NCBI RefSeq assembly: GCF_020184175.1
Contig: NC_065531.1
Coordinates: 88,940,604 to 89,004,603 of the forward strand
Reading direction: 5' to 3'
Source: Aphis gossypii
Taxonomy: Eukaryota; Arthropoda; Insecta; Hemiptera; Aphididae
Length of the DNA stretch: 64,000 nucleotides
Shown here: positions 1 to 11,819 of the stretch, piece after piece
How positions within the stretch are numbered: the stretch's first letter is position 1
Layout of the letters: each line of letters opens with the position of its first letter
Translations under genes and position numbers: made by a program
The notes under the pieces: model-generated
Seen by the model: the letters and a program-made list of their open reading frames with translations, nothing else
What the model was told of the DNA's origin: nothing
Databases searched by the model: none

Positions 1-584
1 GTTTTAAACAATTAACGAATTATTCAAAATAAATGTTTTGAATTTATGTTTTAAACATGTTTAAAACAAGTTGTTTAAAACTTGTGTTGTAAACATATTT
101 GTAATTACGTAATTAAGTATTGTCGATAAATCTGGGGAACCAAAATTGTTCGACCATGACGCTACCCGAACCGTAAGTCCGGGGTAGGTTACGTACGGTC
201 ATGGTTGGCGCCGACGTTTGTCCGTCGATTATTTTGACGCGTATTCGTTTCCATTATTTCGACGGCCAATAGCTCCGAAACCAAATGTGCTAGCGGTTTT
301 CTTCCGTGATTCATTCCGGTTTCTATTTCGATTTACTATACGGTGTGAATTTTTTAAACCGATCGGACCGCGGAATAAAAATTCGATTTTCGGTTCGACG
401 GCTGCGATTCATGTGATCGTCACGGTTAGACTCCCCGGGAATGAATGGTTAGCGATCTTATTCTCCGTACGCTGTCCTCGGTCTTAACTTCAGCACCGTT
501 CATAACATCGACGCGTCGGGCGATTTGTCGGGGCAGACCCGCCGTTCTATCTACCTAAGCCACGGCCAACATTAATATTCCGGG
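1..584. other. AT-rich start then GC-rich patch, no supported gene
   Basis: The first 140 bases are AT-rich with several short runs like gttttaaac. From about 150 the base composition turns GC-rich and CpG-rich. A short inverted pair (gaccatgac near 152 and gtcatggtt near 199) lies at the switch. An open frame of 89 codons at 218-487 has no recognisable motif, and I treat it as chance. The patch could be the end of a transposon or a promoter-like island; nothing decides this. Confidence 0.35.
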
Positions 585-712
585 CGGGCGACTATCTAGC
601 TGAACCACAGCCTCCCGGGCGTGCAAGGATCGCGGGACCGGCCGAGCACGGTCGAGCGTACTTCTCCGGCTGGCCAGGCACCGAGGCTGTGGTTCAACTA
701 GATAGTCGCCCG
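585..712. repeat. 30-bp inverted repeat, hairpin-forming
   Basis: The arms are 585-614 and 683-712. Each reads cgggcgactatctag followed by (c/t)tgaaccacagcctc in its own direction, with one mismatch in 30 bases. The 68-base spacer is GC-rich. The arms match well enough to fold as RNA or cruciform DNA, or to be TIRs of a very small element. No target-site duplication is clear. Confidence 0.6.
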
Positions 713-1627
713 GTATGTGGATAAACATATTTTATCGTCCCCGGGTGGACTTCACGCCACAGTATATGGCCAAGCCACGGTAGAAACTTTTAATTTTAAC
801 AACATTTTTATATGATATAATATGTACATTAACCCAACAAGAAAACCAACTGAACATAGATAGGTACTTAAAATTGTCACCAAATAATTAAAATAAAATA
901 CTATAATTTATAATCATATGTACCCAGTGTCGGTCTGGCTAATGATTGGACCCCCACGACAATAATTTTCAATAGGCCCATTTACACAAAAAAAAAAAAG
1001 AATTAAAAAATGTTTTTTACATAGGTAGTTTTACTTTTCGTGTAAGCGCGATTAATAAAATTAATTCATAACTATTACAATACTAGAATCCAAAGTCCAA
1101 ACTTATGAACATAGTATTATAATTATGTGATAAATAAATAAATAAATGGTTTGACAATGGTTTTGGTAAAAAATGTATTGGTACTTTTTTATGTTTAAAT
1201 AGATACTAAATAAAAATAAAAATAGTTATTATTATATTAAAATTATTATACATCTACGGTATATTTAATGATTGGAAAGTCAGTTACTCTAATTCGATAT
1301 ATAGATATTCTAGTACAGTTTTTCTTGTATGTGTATCGTATGAATAATAGCCTCCTTTTGCCAATGTCTAAAAAAAATAAAACGTTTAAAATCTGTTATG
1401 TAGATTTATAATATGGATAAAACACAATTTTAAAATCGGTTTAATTTTAAGCAAACGAAAGCAACTTATATTTTCAAAAATCACCTGTATAATAATATAA
1501 CTAGTATTGTAAAATTGTATATGGTTTACACACTTTTATAAGTAATGCTAATCAAATAGGTAAATATTAATAAAGAACACACACAACTTGAATTTATTGA
1601 TATAATATTATCATTGTATAAGAATAA
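713..1627. other. AT-rich stretch without a gene
   Basis: Low-complexity AT-rich DNA with many stops in all frames and no terminal repeats or coding signature that I can recognise. Confidence 0.5.
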
Positions 1628-1975
1628 CGATGCTCTGAGCGGAGATGGTTTGTCAGTCTGGATATTTTATATTGAAATGTATTTTTTTTTTTTATTCGTT
1701 TTTATGGTGATAAACAAAGCGTTAGAAAGTAAAATCCAAATTTTAGCGGTTTTTTGTAATTTGTCGGTGGTTTTTCCGTGTCATTAAATAACTATTGAAA
1801 AAATCAAAAAGTTACGTCCCTAGAGTACCACCTTGATCCAATTTACTAAAAGATAAGATACTACATATTGAAATCAACATATAGTAGAAATTTTGTATAC
1901 ATGATAAAAAAAATAAAATAAATAAACACCATTGTAAAACCACTAGCTTCAGACTTCATAGCTCCGCTCAGAGAA
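1628..1975. repeat. MITE-like repeat with ctctgagcggag ends
   Basis: The motif ctctgagcggag occurs near 1634 and its reverse complement near 1961. They frame about 345 bases of AT-rich DNA with an inner poly-T tract. This is the layout of a short non-autonomous DNA element. No coding capacity is seen. The exact ends are not fixed. Confidence 0.45.
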
Positions 1976-2514
1976 TTTAATATAGTTATGTTATAACTTA
2001 TAACTTTTAAAATATTTCCTAAAATACATTACTTCATTCATTGTTGATCTTAGATAACTTTTCAATTTTTAACTTTTTAAGGTTGAAAAAGATCTCTGGC
2101 AATGTACAAAACTACAAAATATTTGATTAAAAAAATAAACTCGGTATTTTTCAACCATTTTCGGTACCAAACTGATAACGGGCCGGGAGAGGCTGTCTGT
2201 ACCTACTGCCTACATGATAAAATGTTCAAAATAGGCAATTTAAATTTGAAAACTTTTTTTTCTTATTATTGATCAATGAAATCTAAATTCTTGAACAATT
2301 AATACAAGGTTCTTCATAATAGTTGTTATGAAGATAAACAATGAAGATTTTAAGTTCAGATTTCTACAAAATTAGTCAATATCACGAACATTTGCAAATC
2401 ATTTTTCGGTTCAAAATGTATAAGATGTTTAATTGTTAATGCTTGGAAATTTAAAACGAGATATCTCATAAGTGGGTAATATTGTGAATAAAAAATCTAA
2501 AAAAATATATAAGC

Positions 2515-2650
2515 ACAGATTTTAGATTCTGAACGAAGTGATGAATGTATTGATTTTACAATGATGTGTGTTTTTTTTTTTTTTTTTTTTTTGTGTCTGT
2601 GTACAGCATAACTAGTCGAAATAATGCTCCAATTTCAAACTATGGGGGTG
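2515..2650 (+). repeat. Dispersed repeat, copy 1
   Basis: This begins near ttagattctgaacgaagtg and continues through gattttacaatgatgtgtg, a long T run and a gtgtacagc stretch. A second, shortened copy with the same order of blocks lies at 8139-8255. It is a family of dispersed, non-coding repeat with a poly-T core. Confidence 0.6.
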
Positions 2651-2799
2651 GTTTCCGATGTAAAAGTGAATATCCTTGGTGCATTATAGAGGTAAAAAGC
2701 TAACATTTTCCAACAGTTTTCAAAAAAATCGAGAAAAACCAAAAAAAAATGACGGAAAAACGGGAATTTTTACGCAAAACCAGTTTTCGACCAAATCGA

Positions 2800-3545
2800 T
2801 TTTTTTTATGGTTGTAATTCAAAAACTAATCACTGTAAATACTTGAAATTTTCACCAAATGTTTATGTCAGTGTTACCTATATACAGTTCAATTTTCAAA
2901 AAATTTTGACTTTTTTTGAGTTATTTATAGACCACTGAAATTTTCGATTTTTTTGAGAAATTTTTTTTAAAGTGTCGATAAAAAATTTTTGGATGACCAA
3001 AAAGTTTTGAAAATTTAATACAAGGTTCCTTATGAGTTGTTTTTATTGTAGCTAAAAAAAATTAAAAATCGTTAGTCACAATTTTTTTTTATAAGAGTTA
3101 ATAGTTCAAATTTTTACGAAATCTGTCGAAAACGCGAAAATTTGCAAGTAATTTTGAAGTTGAAAAATCATAAAATTTATGTGTTCATAACTAAGGATTA
3201 AAATTATAACACTAAGTTTTCCATAAGTTTTCCTTCAAGTAGCTATAGAGAAAACTCATAACATCATTATAGAAATAATTTTAAGCGCGTTTGAATTTTA
3301 AATTTTTACGAAATAGCGTAACGATAACGATTTATCCTCAAACACGATTTTAAATATTTGTTATTATTCAAAAAGTATGAGTCATAGATACTTGAAAATT
3401 TTGCCAGTTATTAAGATTCGCGTTTTCTTTACGTGATTTAATTTTCAAAATATTTTGACTTTTTTTGAGCTATTTATAGACAACTGAAATTTTCAATTTT
3501 TCTAAAAATTTTTTTTTTAAGTGTCGATAAAATTTTTTTGGCCCA
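2800..3545 (+). repeat. Diverged direct repeat, about 550-bp period
   Basis: The block at about 2885-2990 (attttgactttttttgag, then tatttatagac, then agtgtcgataaaa) recurs at about 3435-3540 with scattered changes. The spacing suggests an internal tandem duplication inside an old AT-rich repeat. No ORF spans it. Confidence 0.5.
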
Positions 3546-3717
3546 ATGAAAATACTTGAAACCTAACCCACTTGCCCGCTTTTTTTATAGTTATTTTAAG
3601 TTAAAACTTGGAGAAAATTAGATGTTCAAACGAATATTTATGATATTTTTTATTTCGTTATAACTCAAAAACATTATTTTTGGTGACTATTGTAACTTTT
3701 ACTTATATTATAATATT

Positions 3718-3922
3718 GTATATGTTAAAGTGAAAGACGACATTTGGTGAATGTTGACATTCACCGTTGAATGTTGATATTCACTGCTGTTTTTGGTGAA
3801 TGTTAACTTATTGAATAAATATTCAAAATTTACCAACAGTCACCGGTGAATGTCAACATTCGCAACGATTATCGGTGAGTGTTGACATTCCCAATTGAGT
3901 TTTGGTGAATGTTAACATTCAC
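3718..3922 (+). repeat. Left TIR of integrase-type element
   Basis: About 205 bases that match 6823-7004 in reverse complement at over 90%. The left arm carries one extra copy of a 22-base subrepeat. The arm is built from repeated near-palindromes; the clearest, tggtgaatgttaacattcac, would continue to a perfect 22-bp palindrome with a final ca. The sites are likely transposase-binding subrepeats (inference). Flanking target duplication is not resolved. Confidence 0.8.
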
Positions 3923-4581
3923 AATATTAAGTTTTGATGAATTTTATAAATGTTTAGTTAAAATTGGCAATGCTGGATAATAATGAATTAAAAGTTAAAA
4001 TTAAATTAAAACGTTAAGTTAATGTTAATTAAGTAAATTAACTCATTAATTTTGCAAATTAGAAAATTTTAACTTTAAACTAAGTTAAGTTACTTTTTTT
4101 TTCTAAGTTAACGTTTAACTTTATTATTTTAAAACAATTTAACTTAACGAGTTTAAAAAAATCGTTAACTTTCCCAGCTTTGAAAATTTGAGTATAGACG
4201 TTCAACGATTGGAGTTTGATGTATGGTGTCGCACGTAAAGATTGCGAATGTTTAAAGATATGATATTCTTCACACAAAACTATATTTGAGTTGAAACGTA
4301 TAACAGTTTAATCGTACGGTGTTTAATGATCTATATAATATTATCAGAGATGCGTTTAACGTTACGGTATCTGTCTATCTGTTTGTACCCACTACCTATC
4401 TCTCTCTCTCACACGAAGCTTTTGCTTAATCGCGTAATTGGCGATACGTCCGTCATCGTATCTAATTTAGTAGTGATGGAAAATACGTTTATATCTATCA
4501 GTGTCGACGTATTTCATTTGGTTAACTGTTGTGAATCGTGATTGAATTTGTGCTACGTTCGAGTTACTACTAATTTTTCAC

Positions 4582-6714
4582 GTGTATAATGGAGAACATA
4601 CTAGAAGTTTTTACGAAAAATTCAACGCTATTTTAAGTAAAAAAAGAAAAGATAATAATTTTTATTTGAGTGCTGAAAAATATAACAAATGTGTTGAAGA
4701 CGTTCTCAAGTTTAAGGGGAAAGAAAGTAAGCAACGCGTCGTGTGCAAGTTATTAAAAAGATATGATGTCGTTAAAATAATGTCTCATAACCAACTTATT
4801 GTTCCATTGAAACCCGGCGATACAAAAATAATTTACTTCGTAAAAAATGAAGATTTATTCGATATTATCCATGATGCCCATATCAAAACAGGCCACGGAA
4901 GACGAACCCGTGTAATTAGTGAATTACAAACAAAGTATAAAAATATAACTTATGAATCAGTTACATTATTTTTGAGCTTGTGTGTTCAATGTCAAAGGAA
5001 ACAAAAAGTCCCAAAGAAAGGGATCGTGGTAAAGCCAATTATAAGTCGTGAACTCAACTCTCGATGTCAAGTTGATTTGGTCGATATGCAAACGTGTAAA
5101 GATGGTGAGTACAAATTTATTCTGAATTATCAAGACCATCTCACTAAATTTATACAGCTTAGACCATTGAAGAGCAAAACAGCAGAGGAAGTAGCCCTCA
5201 CGTTGCTGCCAATTTTCCTCACTTTCGGTGCACCAAATATTCTACATTCCGATAATGGGAGAGAGTTTTCTAATAAAATTATAATAGATTTGTGCTCGAG
5301 GTGGGAGGGTGTAAAAATTGTTCACGGTAAACCTCGTCATAGTCAATGTCAAGGTTCCATCGAAAGAGCCAATCAAGATTTTCAAAATATACTCAGAGCC
5401 ATGATGCACGATAAGAAAACAACAAAATGGTCAGAAGCTTTACCATTTGTTCAATTCGCAAAAAACACTGCTTATCATCAAGGAATAAAACAAACACCGT
5501 ATGAGGCAATGTTTGGTAGCGTTGCTAAAAGGGGCCTAGCAACAAGTTCATTGCCACGAGAACAAATAAAATACATTGAGACCGAAGAGCAGCTTGAACA
5601 AATTATTCAGTCAATAGGTGAGTACCTACAAATGTAATTTAAAAAAATAAAATGATATAGATAATGAATTTAATTATTATTATTATAATTATTATTAGAT
5701 GATGATAACACTGAGCAAGTGGAACAAAATGACAATGATCTACAACAGCTTGAAACAATTTTACAGTCAATTGGTGAGTACCTACAAATTTAATTTAAAA
5801 AAATAAAATGATATAGATAATGAATTTAATTATTATTATTATAATTATTATTAGATGATGATAACACTGAGCAAGTGGAACAAAATGGCAATGATATACA
5901 TTCTGCAGAGAGAGTGTTAGGTAAACTATATTTATAATAAATAAATAATTAAATACAATAATAATAATTAAATATATTTTGTTATAATATCTGGTTTATT
6001 AAGTTGCTAAAATTACTTTAAATTACTTTAAATAGCAGAACTATTTAAAATAAAAAAAAAATTGTCAACAATAAAATGATAAGTTATATTCAATTTTATT
6101 TAGAAAAATGTCGAACTTCAAATGGTTAATAAATAATTTATCAATTTATTTTCCAGTTAATGAGATCCAATATAATAACACTGAGCAGGTGGAAGATAAT
6201 GCTGAGCAAAGTAAACTAGATCATGAATTAAAAAAAAAAAAAAAAACATGATTCAAAATAGAGCAGCAGCAAGAATGGGACTTGAATTACAAGCTGAAAG
6301 AATGCTACGTTCATCAAGACAAAAGTTTACTCCAGCTAAACCTGGTGATACTGTTCGTATCCGAGTTCCTGATGTTGACCGAGGGCGTATGGATCCACAG
6401 AACATATTGGCAGTTGTCGTAGCTGTCGATAATAAATTATACACACTAGGCACAAAAGAGGGTGTAATAAATCAATTATACACCCGTAATCATTTGCTGT
6501 ATGTAAAGAACAAATATTAACACCTGAAGAAGTTGCTACTAACCAATCCGTGTCCTTAAGGAAAGCTTCCACTTCAGTTTCTCAAACAGGTGGACAGGGA
6601 TACATGAGATGCAATTGAAAGGCAAAGTGTGTATCGAAGAAGTGTAGTTGTAGATCTTCAGGAATTTTTTGTAATTCAAAATGTCATAATAGTTTATCTT
6701 GTTGCAACAAATAA
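4582..6714 (+). pseudogene. Integrase-type (rve, KRBA2/Ginger-like) transposase, spliced, with breaks
   Basis: The first exon (4582-5617) gives 345 residues. They hold an HHCC zinc-binding region (around residues 93-137, ending CVQCQRK) and an rve catalytic core with D in VDLVDM, D in HSDNGREF and E in GSIERANQ; the last two acidic residues are 36 apart. Exons follow at 5699, at about 5856 and at 6155, each with GT..AG ends. The last exon holds a basic domain (TPAKPGDTVRIRVP) and a cysteine-rich tail (CSCRSSGIFCNSKCH), as in KRBA2-like integrases. Breaks are an A run of about 17 at 6230, a frame slip near 6505 and a TGA near 6617. Flanking TIRs show it is a transposase, not a retroelement integrase. 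The first exon looks functional. Confidence 0.75.
5611..5890 (+). repeat. Tandem exon-plus-intron duplication
   Basis: The stretch cagtcaat(a/t)ggtgagtacc, a 70-base AT intron and the exon start gatgataacactgagcaag occur twice in a row (about 5608-5740 and 5768-5885) with few changes. Splice phases are the same in both copies, so both can be used without breaking the frame. It adds one copy of an acidic repeat (NTEQVEQN) to the transposase linker; a third relative lies in the last exon. Confidence 0.75.
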
Positions 6715-6822
6715 TTTTTATAATATAAAATAAAATAATTTATGTTTAATTATTAACCCTTTGAGTGCCGAATTAATTTGTAAAAACTATTTTATCACAA
6801 GGTATTAATCTTTTTTTTACAA

Positions 6823-7004
6823 AATGTTAACATTCACCAAAACTCAATTGTGAATGTTAACACTCACCGATAATCGTTGCGAATGTTGACATTCACCGGT
6901 GACTGTTGGTAAATTTTGAATATTTATTCAATAAGTTAACATTCACCAAAAACAGCAGTGAATGTCAACATTCACCAAATGTCGTCTTTCACCTTAACAT
7001 ATAC
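6823..7004 (-). repeat. Right TIR of integrase-type element
   Basis: Reverse complement of 3718-3922, lacking one 22-base subrepeat. Outer end is aacatatac. Together the arms define an element of about 3.29 kb. Confidence 0.8.
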
Positions 7005-8138
7005 CACACAATGAAATTGTATAATGCAATGTTTTCTGCAAAATGTAATGGCTCATGGCGTGTACCCTACAAACTCCTGTTTTTTTATGAATGTACATAT
7101 AATCATACAAAAATCATGATATACCATTGTATGTAGGTACACAGGCCTGCTCAGAACGTGTTAACGTTGGAACAATACCTATCTCTTTCCGGCACGACGG
7201 GACAACGTTTATCCCACCAAAATATCAACCGATCCAGCACGGCGGTACGAAAAATAACCCACCTCTAAACGTATTTAATTCTAATTCTCTAAATGGATAT
7301 TATTTTCCCTATACTTTTATAATATATTTGGTTACTGATATTAAACAAATTTAAAAATAAAACAAGACGTATTTATGTGTTTTTCGACTATTTTTACACT
7401 ATAATGAAATTTCGATGTTATGAAAAATTCGTTTTTCTGACAAAAATAATCATTTGTACATATTAGTCGTTTCCGAAGGTCGAATCACTCCGGACTTGTT
7501 TTATTACTTAGAGAGCATTGTATTTTCTGCGTATATGTAATAATAATGAACCAATTATAATTAGTTTTTGTGATAAATTGATATTTGTAGCGGTTTAAAA
7601 TTTAACCCTCGGTGCCGGTTGGGTCGTTTTTGTTTTATTTTATTTCGATTACTTTTTTGAATTATAATGAGTTCTAAACTGAGTGAAAATAATAATAATA
7701 ATTGTATATATGTATATAATTAATTTATATATATCAATACGGGTATATGTGTATAAAATATAATATGAAATACCTATACTATAAAGCATATAGGTACTGT
7801 ACAATTCTTATTTTTGAGTTTTGAAATTTGTCATTCTTTATCAAGACTTCAAGGAGGATTAATGTTGGTAGTTTAAAATTTTGAATATTATAATTTTATA
7901 TTATTATATCTGCTCAAATATATACAAACTTTTACAATGAATCATGATGGATACCGATATGATAATAATGGTAAAAAAAATGGAATCACGTAAGTACTTA
8001 ATCACACATCATATTATAATGAAAATATATTATATATACACCGAATTTTTTTTAACCTTAGTTCATTAAGCTAATACACATTATAACTATTACATTTTTT
8101 TATAAATAATTTTATGTATACATTATATATTATTTTAT
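7005..8138. other. AT-rich stretch, no supported gene
   Basis: Open frames at 6906-7354 overlap the TIR or have no motif. The rest is low-complexity AT with tatata runs. Nothing else recognised. Confidence 0.5.
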
Positions 8139-8255
8139 ATTAGATTCTGAGCGGATGTGTTGATTTTACAATGATGTGTTTTTTTTATAAAATTTGTTTC
8201 CGTGTACACGATAAGTAGGTAGTTGAAATAATGCTTCGATTTCCAACTTGGAAAG
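8139..8255 (+). repeat. Dispersed repeat, copy 2
   Basis: This shares attctgagcgg, gttgattttacaatgatgtg, the T run and cgtgtacac with the copy at 2515-2650, and is shorter in the T run. Confidence 0.55.
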
Positions 8256-8395
8256 TTTTACACTACAGTGAATCTATATTGTATAAATCACAACAAAAAC
8301 CCTTCGTAAACTTCGTGTAAAAATGGCTAAGTAGAAAAAAAATATTGGATCATTAAGTACTATAAAGATGTGATATCATGAATTAATGCTAAGTA

Positions 8396-8757
8396 TATTG
8401 AATTTAAGTACCTAAACGTATTTTGTTTCAATAATTTATTTAGGTACTTGGCGAGGAATTAACAAAGTGTGATGAACAAAATAATTAAATGGCCAGTGCC
8501 GTATATCCCAGTAACACAAAATGTTTTTAGACCAACGAGATTGTGGTAATTTTATTGTAAGGTGATTTTTAATTTCAAATTCGTAGAGTTTATCACCTTA
8601 TAATAGCATTGCTGCGTTAGGTATTTATGATTATTTTTATAATATTATTATTAATATGTATATTATTCTAAATTTTTTTTTAAGAAATAATTCCTCGCCA
8701 AGTAAATAAATTATTGAAACAAAAATACAAAATACGTTTACTTAAATTATACAATGC
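8396..8757. repeat. MITE with about 60-bp inverted arms
   Basis: The left arm (about 8398-8462) contains acgtattttgtttcaataat and cttggcgaggaatta. The right arm (about 8688-8755) is its reverse complement with small indels. The interior is AT-rich with a shorter inner inverted pair (aaggtgat / atcacctt). Size and structure fit a non-autonomous DNA element. Confidence 0.65.
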
Positions 8758-9370
8758 ATGGTAATGACCCGCCGACCGCCGACCGCCGACACTCGTCATT
8801 TACTTCCACCTAGGCCTCGAGCTGCATATACGAAATCGAGTACATAACTAATTGGCAAAAGAATTTGAAAAACTTAGTAATTTTAACGAATTTGACCTAC
8901 AACCCTCATAATCAAAAATATTTGATTTACGTAAGAACAACTTATGAGGAATCTTACATCAAAAACTGTTAAATGCTATTATGTTATGTTATGTTATGCT
9001 GTTATGTGCTTAAATGTGTGTGGATTGACTGTTAATACTTTTGTTTTTTAACTCACGATCCTTTTTATTATTTTGAAATACATAGTAGGTACCTAATACT
9101 ATATTATACAGGATGATTTTTTTGTCAAACAACACTCATTATTTCCAAAAGTATTCATGTTTTTGAAAATATTTTTTTACATAGTTTCAAATTGTTAAAA
9201 AGCAATGTTTTTATAAAAAAATTATATTTTTAAATATTTTTTATCCTTATAATTTTTAAGTTTTTTACTTTTTTGAATGACAACATAGATTTTTAATTTC
9301 ATATTCCAAAGCAGAATAATTTTCTGAGTATTTCGAGACTTATATGAATTCTTGTAGTTCATAAATATTG
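8758..9370. other. Non-coding, with a short gccgacc repeat
   Basis: A 7-base unit (ccgaccg) is repeated about three times at 8769-8791. The remainder is AT-rich with no coding signature. Confidence 0.5.
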
Positions 9371-9374
9371 TATA

Positions 9375-10272
9375 TTGTTATTCAATAGTTATTACAAATG
9401 TAGCAAAAGTACCATGCACTTTTGTCCTGGAACCATGAAAAAGATGGTCGACGGAACAATTATAGTGATGAGGTCTCACTCTAACCATGAGCGTGAAGAT
9501 GATACCCATCAATTAGTAGATGCTTTAAAATCAGTACTAAAAAGAAGAGCTGCTGCTGAAAATATTTTATTAAAAGAAATTTACGACGAAGAGTGCCTAA
9601 GGTAAATTTTAGAAGTTTTATTATTGAAAAATTAATTATAATTGCATATACTTATTTATTGATTTAGGCATCCAATAATAGCTACCTTATATCCATGGCC
9701 TACAGCTGAATCTTTAATGCGTTTGGCCCGTAGGTCAGCAATGCCTAGATTGCCTGGGAACCTTCAGGAACTAGCATCCTTATTTGATAATGGACATCTT
9801 CAAAGATACAATTGTTGTGACATTACGATATTTAGGAGCTGTATTCGTGACCTTGATGGTAAAACTAGCCTGATATTTGCATGTCCAGTTTTGTCACAAA
9901 GTTTTTGTGGAACTGGAATTGAGGAGTTTCATGTAGACGTTACTTTTAAAGTGGTTCCAGTAAACATGGGCTATCAATTATTGAGCGTGCATGCTATGAT
10001 ACAAAATTATGTAAGTATATTATACCTAAAACAAAAATTTAACTTACAATTGTTTTTATTAAATTGATGTTCATTAATTTATTTTTTATCTATAATCAAT
10101 ACCAATTTTTATCGCACTAATGGAATCGAAGTCTAGGAATTCTTATGACAGTGTATTTCGATATGTTAAAGATAATCTTTTAGCAAACATTTCTCCAAGG
10201 ATTATAATAAGTGATTATGAATCTACACTTAGAGATGTTCTACAAACATATTTCCCTGAAGCTCGAACCTAA
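9375..10272 (+). pseudogene. FLYWCH/MULE transposase-like gene fragment
   Basis: Exon 1 (to 9601) has a FLYWCH-like finger (YYKCSKS, then C, then SHSNH). Exon 2 (9668-10010) begins the MULE core with GIEEFHVDVTFKVVP, which holds the first catalytic Asp, then NMGYQLLSVHAMIQNY. A third block (10096-10272) reads ALMESKSRNSYD and IIISDYESTLRD, the second Asp, and stops at TAA after FPEART. Donors GTAAAT and GTAAGT are good. The expected AG before the third block is missing, so splicing is probably lost. The region after the stop belongs to a gypsy element, so the gene is truncated. Function: mutator-type transposase, now broken. Confidence 0.7.
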
Positions 10273-10274
10273 AA

Positions 10275-11304
10275 ATGATTTTATCTTTTACATTAGTTGG
10301 TTTTGGAAATTCTAACACAGATTTCACTTTCTTTCATCAGGTTTAATTCCATTTTCTGATATTATGTGTCCCAAATATACACATTCACGTTTTAAAAATT
10401 CACATTTATCTGGTTGTAACTTCAAATTGTTATTTGTAATCGCTCAAATACTTCTACTAACTTCTCATTATGATCATACAAATTTTTCCCGTAAACAATT
10501 ATGTCGTCTAAATATACTAAACATTTTATTCCTATTAAACCAGCTAAAGCTGAATTCATAACTCTTTAAAAAGTTCCAGGACTAGTTTTCATGCCTTGAA
10601 TCATACGTTTAAAATGCCAATGACCTTGATTGGTTGAAAAGGCTGTTAATTCTCGTGATTCTTTTTTTAATTTGTTTGATAAAACCCACTAGAAGATCGA
10701 GAACAGAGAATAATTGACATTGTCCTAACTGGTCCAATATTTCTGTAATATTAGGCAGAGGATGGAATTCATTTATGGTGACTTCATTTAATGCTCTAAA
10801 GTCTACCACTATTCTAAACTTTTGTTTACCTGAATTGTCAATTTTCTTTCGCACTAGTAAAAGAGGAGAGTTCCAAGGACTCCTTGAACTTTCAATAATA
10901 TCGTTATCCTCAAGTTTCTTAATTTGCGTATTTATCTCATCTTGTTGTGCATGAGGAAGTCTATAAGGTCTTCGGTATATAGGCGGTTGGTCGTTTTTTA
11001 ATCTTATTATATGAGTTCCCGCGTTAGTGAAGGTTAGCATGTCCCCTTCCATATGAAATATGTTATTATACTTCTCGCATATTTTATAAATAGATTTTTT
11101 CTCATTCTCATCCATATGATCGGTTCTTATTATTTGTCTCAAACGCGTTATACGTTCATTATAATTATTTTTTGTTTCTACCGTATATATCTCATATTCA
11201 CTATCATAATTTATCTTATTTATATCGGTTACATCTATGTCTTTTATCTCCTCAGATATATTTAACATACTAACTATTGCTTTCCCTTTATTCACAGTAG
11301 ACAC
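10275..11304 (-). pseudogene. Ty3/gypsy reverse transcriptase, truncated
   Basis: Reads away from the LTR at 13955-14404. The N-terminal part has the approach to RT (YRRPYRLPHAQQDEIN, SRSPWNSPLLLVRKK, FRIVVDFRALNE). After a frame break near 10690 another frame gives NQGHWHFKRM, and then the catalytic box LVYLDDIIVYG (about 10480-10530), then LGHIISE. It ends at about 10280 against the MULE fragment. RNase H, integrase and the 3' LTR are missing. An upstream piece around 11690-11815 holds the protease motif LLIDTGSQVN in poor reading context. Confidence 0.75.
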
Positions 11305-11684
11305 TAGACACCGTACTACTGTAATATACGTCCTTCGTAATTTGTTGTTTGTGTATGTATATACTTTTACTTTCCACGACTGGGTCAGCTATTGCTATTT
11401 CTACGACGGTTTCCGTACGTGGTTGCAATTTAAATCACAGAACCGCAATGTTCTTTGTGCAAGGTTGCTTCATCATCTTGAATAATTAACCTATTTTTGG
11501 CTACGTCCACCATTACTTTGTTTTTAGTAAAAATTCATGTCCTAATATACCGTCCTTAGGTATAGGAAATTGCATTCCCACTACATAAAATTCTATGTCT
11601 ATATTTTTGTTATTTATTATAACTGGTATTTTTATTTTGCCTAATGTTTGTATTAACTCCTTATGAATGCCTCTTAATTAATTT

Positions 11685-11819
11685 TTTGTGTTTCATCTAT
11701 ATTTAATTGTCCTTGTAAACAATTTATCTTAAGTATATTCACCTGACTACCTGTATCTATTAATAAATTTAACTCGTTTGTTTTGCTCGCAGGTGATATA
11801 CATGTTATGTGATTGTTTT
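11685..11819 (-). pseudogene. Gypsy aspartic protease remnant
   Basis: The minus-strand frame shows LLIDTGSQVNILKI, the retropepsin active-site DTG-S. Stops and deletions separate it from RT and gag. It lies between gag (11820-13234) and RT (from 11304), the expected order. Confidence 0.6.

Noticed and set aside
218..487. 89-codon open frame in the GC-rich patch
   Set aside because: No motif, no neighbour support, and it lies in sequence with few stops because of base composition.
6253..6572. Minus-strand frames under the integrase C-terminus
   Set aside because: They are shadows of the plus-strand exon, which has the conserved domain.
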